Of a stretch of 64,000 bases of DNA, positions 26,055 through 35,527 are shown piece after piece. The position numbers and the translations under genes were made by a program. Numbering within the stretch: the stretch's first letter is position 1; every line of letters begins with the position of its first letter. Source of the stretch: Palsa-504 sp963808315 (GTDB taxonomy: Bacteria > Actinomycetota > Actinomycetes > Streptosporangiales > Streptosporangiaceae); assembly GCA_963808315.1 (NCBI GenBank), contig CAWEFK010000019.1, positions 1 to 64,000 of the forward strand. The letters are read 5' to 3'. The notes beneath the pieces were generated by a model. The model had not been told where the DNA came from and did no database searches. It saw nothing but the letters and a program-made list of their open reading frames with translations.

Positions 26055-26944
26055 CCACACCCGAGAAAGGCGCTCAGATGACCATGGACGAGGCGGGCGG
26101 GAACACGGTCGGCAAGACCGGGCGACCGCCGTTCGACACCAGTGTGGCGAACCAGGCCCGGATCTATGACTACCTGCTCGGCGGCAAGGACAACTACGCG
26201 GCCGACCGGGCCGCCGTCGACGCCGTGCTCAAGATCGCTCCGGAACTGGGCTTGTCCGCCCGGGCGAACCGGGCGTTCCTCGGCCGGGTCGTCCGTTACC
26301 TGAGCGCGGAGGCCGGGATACGGCAGTTCCTCGACATCGGCACCGGCATCCCCACGGCGGGCAACACCCACCAGGTCGCCCAGGCGATCGCGCCAGAATC
26401 CCGGGTCGTGTACGTGGACTACGACCCGGTCGTGCTCGCGCACGCACGCGCGCTGCTGACCAGCCACCAGGCCGGTGCCACCGAGTACATCGACGGCGAC
26501 CTGCGCGACACCGACACGATCCTGGCCCAGGCCGCGCGGCTGCTGGACTTCGCCAAGCCGGTGGCGGTGACGCTGCTGATGATCCTGCACGTGATACCGG
26601 ACTCCGACGACCCGTACGCGATCGTGGCCAAGGTGATGGACGCCCTGCCGTCGGGCAGCTATCTCGCCGTGTCCCACCTGGGATCGGACCTCCTCGACGC
26701 CGAAGCGAAGCGGGGCTTCGAGAACATCGTGAGCCGGTCGGCGCAGCAGCAGTACATAGGCCGCACGCACGACCAGATGGCGCGGTTCTTTGCGGGCATG
26801 GACCTGGTGGAGCCCGGGATCGTGCGGGTCGAGGAATGGCGCCCCGACCCCGACCCCGACCCCGACCGCGACCGCGACCGCGAGCCTGGCGCCGGCGAGA
26901 CGGGCAGGTCGGCGCTGTGGTGCGCGCTCGGGCGTAAGCGCTGA
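26051..26944 (+). CDS. SAM-dependent methyltransferase, Methyltransf_19 (DUF574) family
   Basis: The protein contains PPFDTSVANQARIYDYLLGG and KDNYAADRAAVD, the conserved opening of this actinomycete family. The SAM-binding loop is FLDIGTGIPTAGNTHQVAQA and the acidic motif is VVYVDYDPVVLAHARALL. The substrate is unknown. It is 297 residues long, with an odd Asp-Pro/Asp-Arg repeat (PDPDPDPDRDRDRE) near the C-terminus that looks like a local codon-pair expansion. The start overlaps the XRE stop by four bases. Methyltransferases of this family often neighbour DUF5753 regulators. Confidence 0.9.
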   Translation: MTTPEKGAQMTMDEAGGNTVGKTGRPPFDTSVANQARIYDYLLGGKDNYAADRAAVDAVLKIAPELGLSARANRAFLGRVVRYLSAEAGIRQFLDIGTGIPTAGNTHQVAQAIAPESRVVYVDYDPVVLAHARALLTSHQAGATEYIDGDLRDTDTILAQAARLLDFAKPVAVTLLMILHVIPDSDDPYAIVAKVMDALPSGSYLAVSHLGSDLLDAEAKRGFENIVSRSAQQQYIGRTHDQMARFFAGMDLVEPGIVRVEEWRPDPDPDPDRDRDREPGAGETGRSALWCALGRKR

Positions 26945-26966
26945 CGCCCAGACTCCAGGGCCAGCG

Positions 26967-27458
26967 TCAGGGCCGGAGTTCGCGGACGAAGACGACCCGG
27001 TCCAGCGACGGCCCGTCGTAGTCACGGATCGGATCTGAGACCGCGAACCCCATCGCCTGGTGGAAAGCGATGGACGGTCCGTTCTGCGGGGAGGTGATCG
27101 CCGCCACGACGGTGCGCCCGTCGTGGCGAGCGCGCTCGAAGAACCGCTCGTACAGGCTGCGCGCCAGTCCCGTCCGGCGCCAGGCTGGCGCCACCGCGGC
27201 GAAGTGTATGTAGGCGTCCTGCGGCTTCGAAGGCGACAGGAAGCCGATGAGGAAACCCGCGAGCTCCCCGCCATGCTCGGCGATCAGGCTGGTGCCAAAG
27301 AAATGGTCGAGGAACAGGCGGGTGAGGCCCTTGGAGACCGCGCGACCCCACCAGTCGTCGACCACGGCGACGATCGCGTCATAGTCCGCGGGCCGCGCCG
27401 AACGCACGGTCAGGCCGCGTTCTTCCAGGTTTCGCACGCTCACCACCGCCCCAGACAT
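26967..27458 (-). CDS. GNAT-family N-acetyltransferase
   Basis: The 163-residue protein has the GNAT core: LTVRSARPADYDAIVAVVDD, then the acetyl-CoA loop VAPAWRRTGLARSLYERFFE and GPSIAFHQAMGFAVSDPIRD. The substrate is unknown. It is convergent with the methyltransferase gene, with only 22 bases between stops, and its promoter region is shared with the divergent gene at 27571. Confidence 0.88.
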   Translation of the reverse strand: MSGAVVSVRNLEERGLTVRSARPADYDAIVAVVDDWWGRAVSKGLTRLFLDHFFGTSLIAEHGGELAGFLIGFLSPSKPQDAYIHFAAVAPAWRRTGLARSLYERFFERARHDGRTVVAAITSPQNGPSIAFHQAMGFAVSDPIRDYDGPSLDRVVFVRELRP

Positions 27459-27570
27459 TGACCGCTGGTCAGCGTACTGCTTCCCGGCGCTTTACGGCTC
27501 AGCCGAACCATCCCCGGCGCCGTGACCCATGCCCCTGGCGCCGGACTGTGGCAGGCTTTCCCGGGTGAGG

Positions 27571-28290
27571 ATGCGGGACGGCTGGGAGTCACAGGCCGGT
27601 AATTGGGCCGAAGTCGTCCGAACGACCGGCCGTGACAGCTCGCACGAAACCATCAACCTGCCCGCCCTGCTCGGCCTGCTGCCCGAACCGGGCGCACGGA
27701 CTCTGGACCTGGGCTGCGGGGAGGGACGACTCAGCCGGTTCCTGCGCTCCCGCGGCTACCGGGTCGCCGGACTGGACGCCGCGCCGAGCATGGTTCGCCT
27801 GGCCGTCAGCCATGCGGCCGCGGCGCCGGCCGTGCTCGCCGACGCGGCCGCGCTGCCCTTCGGCGACGAGACGTTCGACCTCGTGGTGGCCTACATGAGC
27901 CTGCACGATATGGACCGGATGCCGGAGGCCGTCGCCGAGGCTGGCCGCGTCCTCGAGCCCGGCGGCCGGCTGTGCGTGGCGATCCCGCACCCGGTCCACT
28001 CGGCCGGATCGTTCCGGGGCCGGGACGCGGACGCCCCGTTCGTGATCGACGGCTCCTACCTCGACCAGGCGGTGGCCGATTGGGTGGCCGAGGAAGGCGA
28101 CATCCAGCTGACCTTCCACAGCGAACACCGGCCGCTTGAGGCCTACAGCCGCGCCCTGGAGGCGGCGGGGCTGCTGATCGAGGCGATCAGGGAAGTGCGG
28201 GCACCCGACACGGTCGTCGCCGCCCATCCGCGCACCAGGCGCTGGCAGCGGATCCCCTTGTTCCTGCACCTCCGCGCGGTCAAGCCCTAA
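27571..28290 (+). CDS. Class I SAM-dependent methyltransferase
   Basis: The ATG at 27571 gives 239 residues; longer forms from 27529 add only a non-conserved leader. Motif I is RTLDLGCGEGRLSRFLRSRG, motif II VAGLDAAPSMVRLAVSH, and the later block is LVVAYMSLHDMDRMPEAVAE then VLEPGGRLCVAIPHP. This is a Methyltransf_11-type enzyme acting on a small molecule. The immediate neighbours give no pathway. Confidence 0.87.
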   Translation: MRDGWESQAGNWAEVVRTTGRDSSHETINLPALLGLLPEPGARTLDLGCGEGRLSRFLRSRGYRVAGLDAAPSMVRLAVSHAAAAPAVLADAAALPFGDETFDLVVAYMSLHDMDRMPEAVAEAGRVLEPGGRLCVAIPHPVHSAGSFRGRDADAPFVIDGSYLDQAVADWVAEEGDIQLTFHSEHRPLEAYSRALEAAGLLIEAIREVRAPDTVVAAHPRTRRWQRIPLFLHLRAVKP

Positions 28291-28487
28291 CCGGCCGGTC
28301 AAGCCCTACCTGCCGATTTTTCGCCGCCCGTAGATCAGCCTCAGCTGCCTGAGCGGCTTCCCGGCTATAACCGGGCCATATGTTCCATCGTGCTGGCTGT
28401 AACCGGTTCTGACCGGCGCCCATGGCCAGCCCCAGCAGCTTGCGCCCCAGCCACCAGCGTTCACCGGTCACCGCGATGCCGTACGGT

Positions 28488-28640
28488 CGCGTCCGGTGAA
28501 GGGGTCGGCATCCCGCCAACACCACCCGCCTCGCCTGGCACACCCGTGCCGGGCGCTCCCGCTCTGCAACGACACCGATGGTCCATCGTGGTTGCCCAAG
28601 CAACACCGATGGTCCTTCGATGTGGGTCCGGTTCGGGGTT
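28488..28640. repeat. Dispersed repeat with internal palindromes, intact copy
   Basis: The unit contains CCACCCGCCTCGCCTG, GTGCCGGGCGCTCCCGC, then CACCGATGGTCCATCGTGG and AGCAACACCGATGGTCC. The segment GATGGTCCATC is a perfect hairpin core and CACCGATGG occurs twice. The same unit is present at 45463-45548 plus 46459-46510, where it is split by another element. It does not code for a sensible protein. The rest of the 28291-28763 gap holds nothing else I recognise. Confidence 0.7.
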
Positions 28641-28763
28641 CTACCCGGCGAAGCTGTTACAAGCGGGGCGAACGTTACCTGACACGCACAAGCAACCCCA
28701 GCAGCCGGCAACCCCAGCAGCCAGCAACCCCAGCAGCCGGCAGGCCCGGGAGCCCCGGCGACC

Positions 28764-29195
28764 CTAGCGGGCGGCTGGCTGAGCCTGCCGCGTGGCGAAA
28801 GACACCTGCCAGGTGTCGTCGTTGTGGCCGTCGATTTCTAGCGCCCAGGTGTAGCGCGCGCCCGGTTCGAGCTGCAGGATGATGTTGAAGCACATCGGTA
28901 CGGTGACCTCTGAGCCGGGTGCCGTGGCGGCCGTCCTGCGCGCCTCGAAATGCCCGTTGACATGGACGGGAACCGCGCTCTGGGGACCCGGCTGATGCAC
29001 CCCATGGCCGTCTTCGTCCAGGAGTCGCAGCACGAAGCTGACCTTCCGGTCGGTTTCCTGCCACGGCACGTGGAAAAGCACCGCCACCGCGCACGGGATC
29101 GGGCCAGGCCCGCAGGCCGACCAGCCGCCGCCGGAAATGAACAGTTTGCCGTCCGCCACCTGGGCGTGGTCGGCGAGCATCATCGTGAGCCTCAT
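28764..29195 (-). CDS. DUF6941-like conserved protein
   Basis: The 143-residue protein starts MRLTMMLADHAQVADGKLFI and has SGGGWSACGPGPIPCAVAVL, WQETDRKVSFVLRLLDEDGH and NIILQLEPGARYTWALEIDG. It is beta-rich, without motif residues. I associate the pattern with DUF6941 (from memory), a family of unknown function in actinobacteria. It stands alone between a repeat-rich gap and a TetR gene on the same strand. Confidence 0.6.
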   Translation of the reverse strand: MRLTMMLADHAQVADGKLFISGGGWSACGPGPIPCAVAVLFHVPWQETDRKVSFVLRLLDEDGHGVHQPGPQSAVPVHVNGHFEARRTAATAPGSEVTVPMCFNIILQLEPGARYTWALEIDGHNDDTWQVSFATRQAQPAAR

Positions 29196-29344
29196 GGGCG
29201 CTGAACCATCATGGCTCCTACCCTAGCCAGGATGGCGGCCCGGCCGCCCGGCGAACTCCCGGCTTGGGAGCATCAGACGACCCGCGAGCACGACCCGCGA
29301 GCACGACCCGGAGCGCTGTCGGCCAGGCGCCCAGTTCGCCGGGC

Positions 29345-30070
29345 TTATTCGTTAGGGTCTTCTCCGGTGGCGCCAAGCCTGCGGGCGGCGGCCCGGACGC
29401 CATCGATAAACAGCTCGATGCCGAAGCTGTAGTGGAACTCCGGGTCATCGCACGCGCTCATCGGCTCGGCGCACTCCACCAGGCGCGGGTACTTGGCGGC
29501 GGGTAGCATCGCCAGCTCGATCTGGTCGCGCCGGATCGTCTCGGCGCGCTCATCGCCGGACAGCTCGGGATGGTAGCCGGGCTCGCTCATGACCAGCGTG
29601 ATCCCGGTCCACAGCACGCGGCGGGCGATCGCGCTGGCGTACCGGGGATCGAACCCGGCACCGCGCAGCACCTCGAGCGTGACCTCGGTGGCGCGCAGCG
29701 CCGCCTCGTTCCGTTTCTCGTGCTCGAGCACCAGGCGCGGCGCAGACGGGTGGGCGCGCAGCACGCTGACCAGGGACCGGAGCAGCCCGGCCAGCTGATC
29801 CGGCCACGGTGCCGACCGGTCCACGTTCACGTCGATTTCGCCCCAGACTCGCTCGGCCACGCCGAGCAGCAGGTCTTCCTTGCTGCGGAAGTGCCAGTAC
29901 AGCGCCATCGGGGTGACCCCGAGGTCTTGAGCGAGCTTGCGGATGGTCAGCGTGTCGAGCCCGTCGGCGTCGGCGAGTTTCAGCGCACGATCGGCGACGG
30001 CCTGCTTGCTGCGCCGGCCACGGCTGTTGTCCTCGCCGCCCGGCTTCGCTGCTCCTAGCGCTGCATCCAT
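29345..30070 (-). CDS. TetR-family repressor
   Basis: The 241-residue protein has an N-terminal helix-turn-helix: QAVADRALKLADADGLDTLT, then IRKLAQDLGVTPMALYWHFR and SKEDLLLGVAERVW. The C-terminal part resembles the TetR_C drug-binding domain. It is divergent from an MFS exporter gene, with three palindromes of core TACGNCGTA between them. It very likely represses both genes and is released by an exporter substrate. Confidence 0.92.
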   Translation of the reverse strand: MDAALGAAKPGGEDNSRGRRSKQAVADRALKLADADGLDTLTIRKLAQDLGVTPMALYWHFRSKEDLLLGVAERVWGEIDVNVDRSAPWPDQLAGLLRSLVSVLRAHPSAPRLVLEHEKRNEAALRATEVTLEVLRGAGFDPRYASAIARRVLWTGITLVMSEPGYHPELSGDERAETIRRDQIELAMLPAAKYPRLVECAEPMSACDDPEFHYSFGIELFIDGVRAAARRLGATGEDPNE

Positions 30071-30073
30071 GTC

Positions 30074-30155
30074 CTTGACAACTATACGCCGTACAAGTAA
30101 GGATGGACACTGTACCTATACGACGTATAAGAACAACATACAGGTACGTCGTACA
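30074..30155 (+). promoter_or_regulatory. Divergent promoter with three TetR-type operators
   Basis: A -35 TTGACA (30074-30079) and a -10 TAAGGA (30097-30102), spaced by 17 bases, face the exporter. Operator cores TACGCCGTA (30085-30093), TACGACGTA (30119-30127, within the perfect TATACGACGTATA) and TACGTCGTA (30145-30153) repeat at 34 and 26 bases. The first sits between the promoter boxes, so bound repressor would block RNA polymerase. Confidence 0.75.
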
Positions 30156-30178
30156 TGAAAGAGAAGGGAACGATCGCG

Positions 30179-31811
30179 GTGTCAGCCAATACCGGAGCGA
30201 CGGCCCCGTCACCGGCCCAGCCGGCCCAGCCAGACCAGCGGGCCAGCCGTCTGCGGGCCGGCCGCCTGCGGGCCCAGGGGACGCGGGGTGCCTCGCGGGC
30301 CACGTCGCGGGTCACCCCGACGAGGGATACCAGGTGGTGGACCCTGGCGGCGGCCAGCCTCGCCGCTTTCATGACCTACCTGGACAACAACATCGTCAAC
30401 GTGGCGATCCCGACCGTCCAGCGCAGCCTGCACCTGTCGGTGGCGGGGCTGGAGTGGGTGGTCAGCAGTTACCTGCTCACGCTGGCCGGGCTGCTGCTGG
30501 CCGGCGGCAGGCTCGCCGACGTCTACGGCCGGCGGCGGCTGTTCCTCATCGGGATGGCCGTCTTCACGCTGTCCTCGCTGGCGGCCGGGCTGGCCACCAG
30601 CGGCGGGGTGCTGATCGCGAGCCGCGCGGTGCAGGGCGTCGGCGCCGCGCTGCTGATGCCGACCACGCTGGCCGTCATCATGGCCGCGTTCGGCAACCCG
30701 CGGCAGCGCAGCATGGCCATCGGCATCTGGGCCGCGGCCGGCGCGCTGGCCCTGGCCCTCGGGCCGGTGCTCGGCGGCCTGATCAGCCAGCACCTGCGGT
30801 GGGGGTGGATCTTCCTGATCAACGTCCCGGTGGGCGTGATCACCTTCGCCATCGCGCTGCTGTTCGTACGGGAATCGCGAGCCGACCAGGCCGACCAGGC
30901 CGACCAGGCCGAACGGGCCGAGACGGTCACTCGCCGGCTCGACGTGCCCGGGCTGGTCGCCTCGGCGCTGGCCCTGTTCGCGCTGACCTACGCGCTGATC
31001 GAGGGCGGGGTCAGGGGCTGGACCACCCCGCTGATCGTCGGGGCCTTCGCGCTGGCCGCGCTGGCCGCGGCCGCCTTCGGGGCGATCGAGGCCCGCAGCC
31101 GGAACCCGATGGTGGAGCTGGCGATGTTCCGCCGCCGCGAGTTCGCCGGCGGCACCGGCACGATGATGATCTGGTCCTTCGGCATCCTCGGCATCTACTT
31201 CTTCACCTCGCTCTACCTCCAGGAAACGCTTGGCTTCTCGCCGGTCAAGGCCGGCCTGGCGTTCGTGCCGATGGCCCTGTGCGTCGCGGTGTTCGCGGGC
31301 CTGGCGCCGCGGGTCGAGGCCTGGGCCGGGGCGCACCGGGCGGTGGCGGCCGGGATGGCGCTCATGGTCGCCGGCCTGGCCCTGTTCGCCGGCTCGGCCT
31401 GGCGCGGCTACGACAGCCTGCTGCCCGGGTTCATGCTGTTCGGCGCGGGCGCCGGCCTGATGAACGTGCCGCTGACCAACGCGGTCATGCAGGCCACCCC
31501 CGCGGCCGGCAGGCGTCGCGTCCGCGCTGCTCAACGCCTCGCGCGAGGTCGCAGGACTGCTCGGCATCACGGTGATCGGCGCGGTGCTGCGGACCCGGCA
31601 GGCGGCGGCGCTGCGAGCCGGGACGGCCCCGGTGCGCGCGTTCCTCGACGGCTACCACACCGGCCTGCTGGTCACGATCGCGCTGCTGACGGCGGGCGTG
31701 GTGATCAGCTACCTGACCCTGCGCCCGCGCCCGGCGGCCGCGGCCGACCTCGCGCCGGAACGAACGCCAGAACAAACGGCGGAACGAACCGTGGTTTCAG
31801 CGGCGGAATGA
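30179..31811 (+). pseudogene. MFS multidrug exporter (DHA2, 14-span), one frameshift near the 3' end
   Basis: The GTG at 30179 follows AAGGGA and is preferred over the ATG at 30155 that overlaps an operator. Typical segments are ASLAAFMTYLDNNIVNVAIP, LEWVVSSYLLTLAGLLLAGG, GRLADVYGRRRLFLIGMAVF and IFLINVPVGVITFAIALLFV. After MQATPAA one extra base near 31,508 shifts the frame. The expected continuation VASALLNASREVAGLLGITV is in another frame, ending at 31811. The protein is otherwise complete, so a sequence error is as likely as a pseudogene. It is controlled by the divergent TetR protein and its operators. ADQADQADQ (about 30,887-30,912) is a small triplet repeat. Confidence 0.82.
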
Positions 31812-31839
31812 TCACAGCCGAACCGGGGTTGGCGCGGTC

Positions 31840-32508
31840 ATGACAACTATTGGCTTCATCGGCAGCGGCATGATCGGCGGAACGGTGGCCAGGCTCAGCG
31901 TGGCGGCCGGGCATGACGTGGTGCTGAGCAACTCCCGCGGGCCGGAAACGCTGAAAGACCTGGTCGAGGAGCTGGGGCCGCGGGCTAGCGCCGCGACCGG
32001 CCAGCAGGCCGCCACGGCGGGCGACCTCGTGGTGGTCTCGGTCCCGGTGAAGGCGTACGCCAGCCTGCAGGCCGGGGCGCTGGCCGGCAAGGTCGTGCTG
32101 GACACGGGTAACTACTACCCGCAGCGCGACGGGCAGCTCGCGGAGCTGGACAACGGCGCGCTGACCAGCAGTGAGCTGCTGCAGCGTTACCTGCAGGAAG
32201 CCCGCGTGGTGAAGGTGTTCAACAACATCTTCTTCAAGCACCTGGCCTCGCTGGCCCGCCCGTCCGGCGCCGCGGACCGGACCGCGCTGCCCATCGCGGG
32301 TGACGACGAGAAGGCCAAGGCGGCGGTGACCGAGTTCCTCGACTCGATCGGCTACGACACCGTGGACACGGGTACCCTGGCGCAAGGCTGGCGGCAGGAC
32401 GCGGGCACCCCGTGTTACGGCGCGCCCTACGGGCCGTTCTCCGACGAGACGGGCACCCCCGCCGACGCCGCCACGGTCCGTGCCGCCCTGGCCGAGGCCC
32501 AGCGCTAA
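31840..32508 (+). CDS. NADPH-dependent F420 reductase-like protein
   Basis: The 222-residue protein starts MTTIGFIGSGMIGGTVARLS, a Rossmann NADP site, and continues VVLSNSRGPETLKDLVEELG and VVVSVPVKAYASL. VVLDTGNYYPQRDGQ and EARVVKVFNNIFFKHLASLA are typical of the F420-oxidoreductase/NADP-binding family. It may reduce F420 or act on another substrate. It follows the exporter gene by 28 bases and may share its transcript. A TAACCCCCAGCGC repeat occurs just after the stop (32507-32545). Confidence 0.82.
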   Translation: MTTIGFIGSGMIGGTVARLSVAAGHDVVLSNSRGPETLKDLVEELGPRASAATGQQAATAGDLVVVSVPVKAYASLQAGALAGKVVLDTGNYYPQRDGQLAELDNGALTSSELLQRYLQEARVVKVFNNIFFKHLASLARPSGAADRTALPIAGDDEKAKAAVTEFLDSIGYDTVDTGTLAQGWRQDAGTPCYGAPYGPFSDETGTPADAATVRAALAEAQR

Positions 32509-32585
32509 CCCCCAGCGCTAACCCCCAGCGCTAACCGCAGCCCAGCGCAAGCCGCATCCCGCCCAGCGCCTAGGCTGGGTGGATT

Positions 32586-33584
32586 ATGAGTACCGCACAC
32601 GCGCCGGCCACGCCGGCCGGCCTGCACGACGGCGAGTCGGCCCCGGTTATCCACACCGAGGACCTGACCAAGGTGTATCCCGGCGCCGACTTCGCCGCCG
32701 TCGACCAGCTCAACCTTGACGTCGCGGCCGGGGAGATTTTCGGTCTCCTCGGGCCGAACGGCGCAGGCAAGACCACCACGGCCGGCATGCTCACCACCCG
32801 GGTGGTGCCGACCTCGGGCCGCGCCTTCATCGGCGGCATCGATGTCGCGGCGCATCCCGCCCTGGCCAAGCAGCTGAGCGGCATCGTCTCCCAGCAGAAC
32901 ACGCTGGACCGCCAGCTCACCGTGTGGGAGAACCTGTACTTTCACGGCCGCCTGTTCGGCATCAAGGCGAGCCAGTCCAAGCAGATCGCCACCGACCTGC
33001 TCGAGCAGTTCCAGCTGTCCAAGTGGGCCAAGGCGTCGGTGTACGCGCTGTCCGGCGGGATGGCCCAGCGGCTGATGGTGGCGCGGGCCATCTTCCACCG
33101 TCCCTCGGTGCTGTTCCTGGACGAGCCGACCGCGGGCCTGGACCCGCAGAGCCGGCTGGCGCTGTGGGAGCTGCTCGGCGAGCTGCACGAGCAGGGCCAG
33201 ACGATCCTGCTGACCACGCACTACATGGAGGAAGCCGACCGGCTCTGCCAGCGGGTCGCGATCATGGACCACGGCAAGATCCTGGCCCTGGACACTCCCG
33301 CTGCGCTCAAGCAGAGCACCGGCGCGGACACCATCGTCACCGTGCGCACCACCGGCGACATCCAGAGCCTAGCGACGCTACTGGCTGATAAGGTTGATGG
33401 CGTTACCCGGACCCGGATCGCCGACGATAAGCTCGAGCTGCACATGCAGGGCGGCGACCGCCTGGTGCCGCGCATCGTGCTGGCCGCCGAGGGTGGCGGC
33501 TTCGAGCTCATCGACGTGTCGATCGCCGAGCCCACCCTGGAGACCGTGTTCATCAGCCTGACCGGGAAGGACCTACGCGACTAA
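32586..33584 (+). CDS. ABC exporter ATP-binding protein, DrrA type
   Basis: The 332-residue protein has Walker A LLGPNGAGKTTTAGML, the signature VYALSGGMAQRLMVARA, Walker B VLFLDEPTAGLDPQSRLALW and the switch TTHYMEEADRLCQRVAIMDH. The C-terminal extension resembles DrrA-type drug exporters. Its stop overlaps the start of the permease gene (TAATG). The pair would export a hydrophobic compound or move a lipid. Confidence 0.95.
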   Translation: MSTAHAPATPAGLHDGESAPVIHTEDLTKVYPGADFAAVDQLNLDVAAGEIFGLLGPNGAGKTTTAGMLTTRVVPTSGRAFIGGIDVAAHPALAKQLSGIVSQQNTLDRQLTVWENLYFHGRLFGIKASQSKQIATDLLEQFQLSKWAKASVYALSGGMAQRLMVARAIFHRPSVLFLDEPTAGLDPQSRLALWELLGELHEQGQTILLTTHYMEEADRLCQRVAIMDHGKILALDTPAALKQSTGADTIVTVRTTGDIQSLATLLADKVDGVTRTRIADDKLELHMQGGDRLVPRIVLAAEGGGFELIDVSIAEPTLETVFISLTGKDLRD

Positions 33585-34504
33585 TGGCCACCACGACCCA
33601 GGCCCAGACCCCGGCCCCGGATCCGGCCCCGAACCCAGCAGGCCCGCCGGCCCGGCGGATCGGCGGCGGTCCGACCCGGTCCGTCGCCGCGGCGAGCTGG
33701 ACCGCCCTCGGCGCGCTGATGCTGCGCGACCTGGTGGTGCTGCGCAAGCACTTCTGGGAGTTCGTGCTGCGCACGATCATCCAGCCGTTCCTGCTGTGCT
33801 TCGTCTTCCTCTACGTGTTCCCGAAGATCGGCCAGGGCATCGGCGGCGGGAACGGCACCGCCGCCGAGTCGGCCTTCGCCACCGTCCTGGTGCCCGGCGT
33901 GGTCGGGATCTCGGTCATGTTCCAGGGCGTGCAGTCGATCGCGCTGGCCATGGCGCAGGAGTTCGGCTTCACCAGGGAGATCGAGGACCGGGTGCAGGCG
34001 CCCTGCCCGATCTGGCTGGTGGCGATGGCGAAGGTGCTCTCCGGCGCGGCCCAGGGGGTGCTGTCGGCGGTCATCGTGCTGCCGATCGCCTCGGTGGTGC
34101 ACGCGCCCGGGGTGCAGGCCCACCTGGCCCTGCACTGGTGGCTGATCGTGACGTTCGTGCCGCTGGCGTGCATCGCGATGGCCGGCCTCGGCCTGGTCCT
34201 GGGGACCAGCTTCGAGCCGCGCAACATCGGCCTGATGTTCGGCTTCATCATCTTGCCGATCACGTTCCTGGGCGGCACCTACTACTCGTGGAACAAGCTG
34301 GCGCCGGTGACCGTCGGCGGCTGGCACTGGCTGCAGACGCTGGTCCTGATCAACCCGCTGATGTACATCAACGAGGGGATGCGGGCCGTCTTCACCGATT
34401 CCCCGCACCTGCAGCTGTACGTCGTCTACCCGGTGGTGGCCGGCTTCGGCGCGGTGTTCCTGGCCATCGGCCTGCGTAACTTCCGCCGCCGGGTGCTCTC
34501 CTAA
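33584..34504 (+). CDS. ABC-2 type permease, DrrB type
   Basis: The 306-residue protein begins with a Pro-rich cytosolic leader and has about six membrane spans, for example FVLRTIIQPFLLCFVFLYVF, GVVGISVMFQGVQSIALAMA and IGLMFGFIILPITFLGGTYY. The ABC-2 signature region (VPLACIAMAGLGLVLGTSFE) is present. It is cotranscribed with the ATPase gene. The substrate is unknown. Confidence 0.93.
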   Translation: MATTTQAQTPAPDPAPNPAGPPARRIGGGPTRSVAAASWTALGALMLRDLVVLRKHFWEFVLRTIIQPFLLCFVFLYVFPKIGQGIGGGNGTAAESAFATVLVPGVVGISVMFQGVQSIALAMAQEFGFTREIEDRVQAPCPIWLVAMAKVLSGAAQGVLSAVIVLPIASVVHAPGVQAHLALHWWLIVTFVPLACIAMAGLGLVLGTSFEPRNIGLMFGFIILPITFLGGTYYSWNKLAPVTVGGWHWLQTLVLINPLMYINEGMRAVFTDSPHLQLYVVYPVVAGFGAVFLAIGLRNFRRRVLS

Positions 34505-34525
34505 CCGAAGAAGGTCCCGACCGCG

Positions 34526-35488
34526 ATGGTGGAGCTCTACCCGCCGACCAGTCCCTACGACGATGGCTTCCTCGACACCGGAGACGGCAACCGCATCTAC
34601 TACGAGCAGCTCGGCAACCCCGAAGGGCAAGCCCGCCGCTGAACCTCCACGGCGGACCGGGGTCGGGCGCGTCGCAGCGGCCGACGCGGGCCTGGGATCC
34701 CGAGCGCTACCGCGTCATCCGCTTCGACCAGCGCAACTGCGGCCGCAGCACCCCGCACGCCAGCGACCCGGCGGCGGACATGAGCCTGAACACCACGCAG
34801 CACCTGATCGACGACATGGAGCGGCTGCGCGAGCACCTCGGCATCGAGCCTGGCTGCTGAACGGCGGCTCCTGGGGCGCGACGCTGGCCTGGCCTACGCG
34901 CAGCAGCACCCCGAGCGGGTCACCGAGATGATCATCCCGGCGGTGACGATGACCCGCCGCGCCGAGATCGACTGGCTGTACCGAGGGCGCCGGACGGTTC
35001 TACCCCGAGGCCTGGGACCGGTTCCGCGACGGCGTCCCCGCGGACGAGCGGGACGGCGACCTGGTGGCGGCGCTACGCGCGGCTGATGGAGAACCCGGAC
35101 CGGGCGGTCCGCGAGAAGGCCGCGGCCGACTGGCTCGCCTGGGAGGACGCGGTCGATCTCGGACGAGCCCAACGGCGTCCCGGGCATGTACAGCGACCGG
35201 GAGGTCGACGCGCAGATCGCGTTCGTCCGCATCTGCGCGCACTTCTTCAGCAACGACGCCTGGCTGGAGCAGGACCAGCTGCTGCGCGACGCCCACAAGC
35301 TGGCCGGGATCCCGGCGGTGCTCGTCCACGGCCGGCACGACATGGGCAGCCCGGTGCAGACGGCGTGGGTGCTGGCGAAGGCGTGGCCGGACGCGCGGCT
35401 GCACATCATCGAGGACTCCGGGCACGCCGGGAGCGACACGCTCGCGGCCACGGTCCGGCTGGCGATCGAGGAGTTCAAGGACCGCTGA
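34526..35488 (+). pseudogene. pip: Proline iminopeptidase (S33), broken by several indels
   Basis: An ATG at 34526 starts MVELYPPTSPYDDGFLDTGD, the usual opening of prolyl aminopeptidases. Then, in shifting frames, come LNLHGGPGSGASQRPTRAWD, RYRVIRFDQRNCGRSTPHAS, WLLNGGSWGATLA (nucleophile elbow GGSWG) and GRHDMGSPVQTAWVLAKAWP, ending DSGHAGSDTLAATVRLAIEE at 35488. At least six one-base changes are needed, near 34635, 34645, 34850, 34890, 34985, 35068 and 35155, yet no missense or nonsense change affects the core. The pattern suggests local sequence errors or very recent decay. The enzyme removes N-terminal proline. Confidence 0.8.
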
Positions 35489-35527
35489 CGCGCGGCACCG
35501 GCCGCCTCGGCCAGGCGGGACGTCCGG

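Noticed and set aside
28280..28711. Reverse 143-codon frame across the dispersed repeat
   Set aside because: It is translation of a palindromic repeat (EGPSVLLG type) and not a plausible protein.
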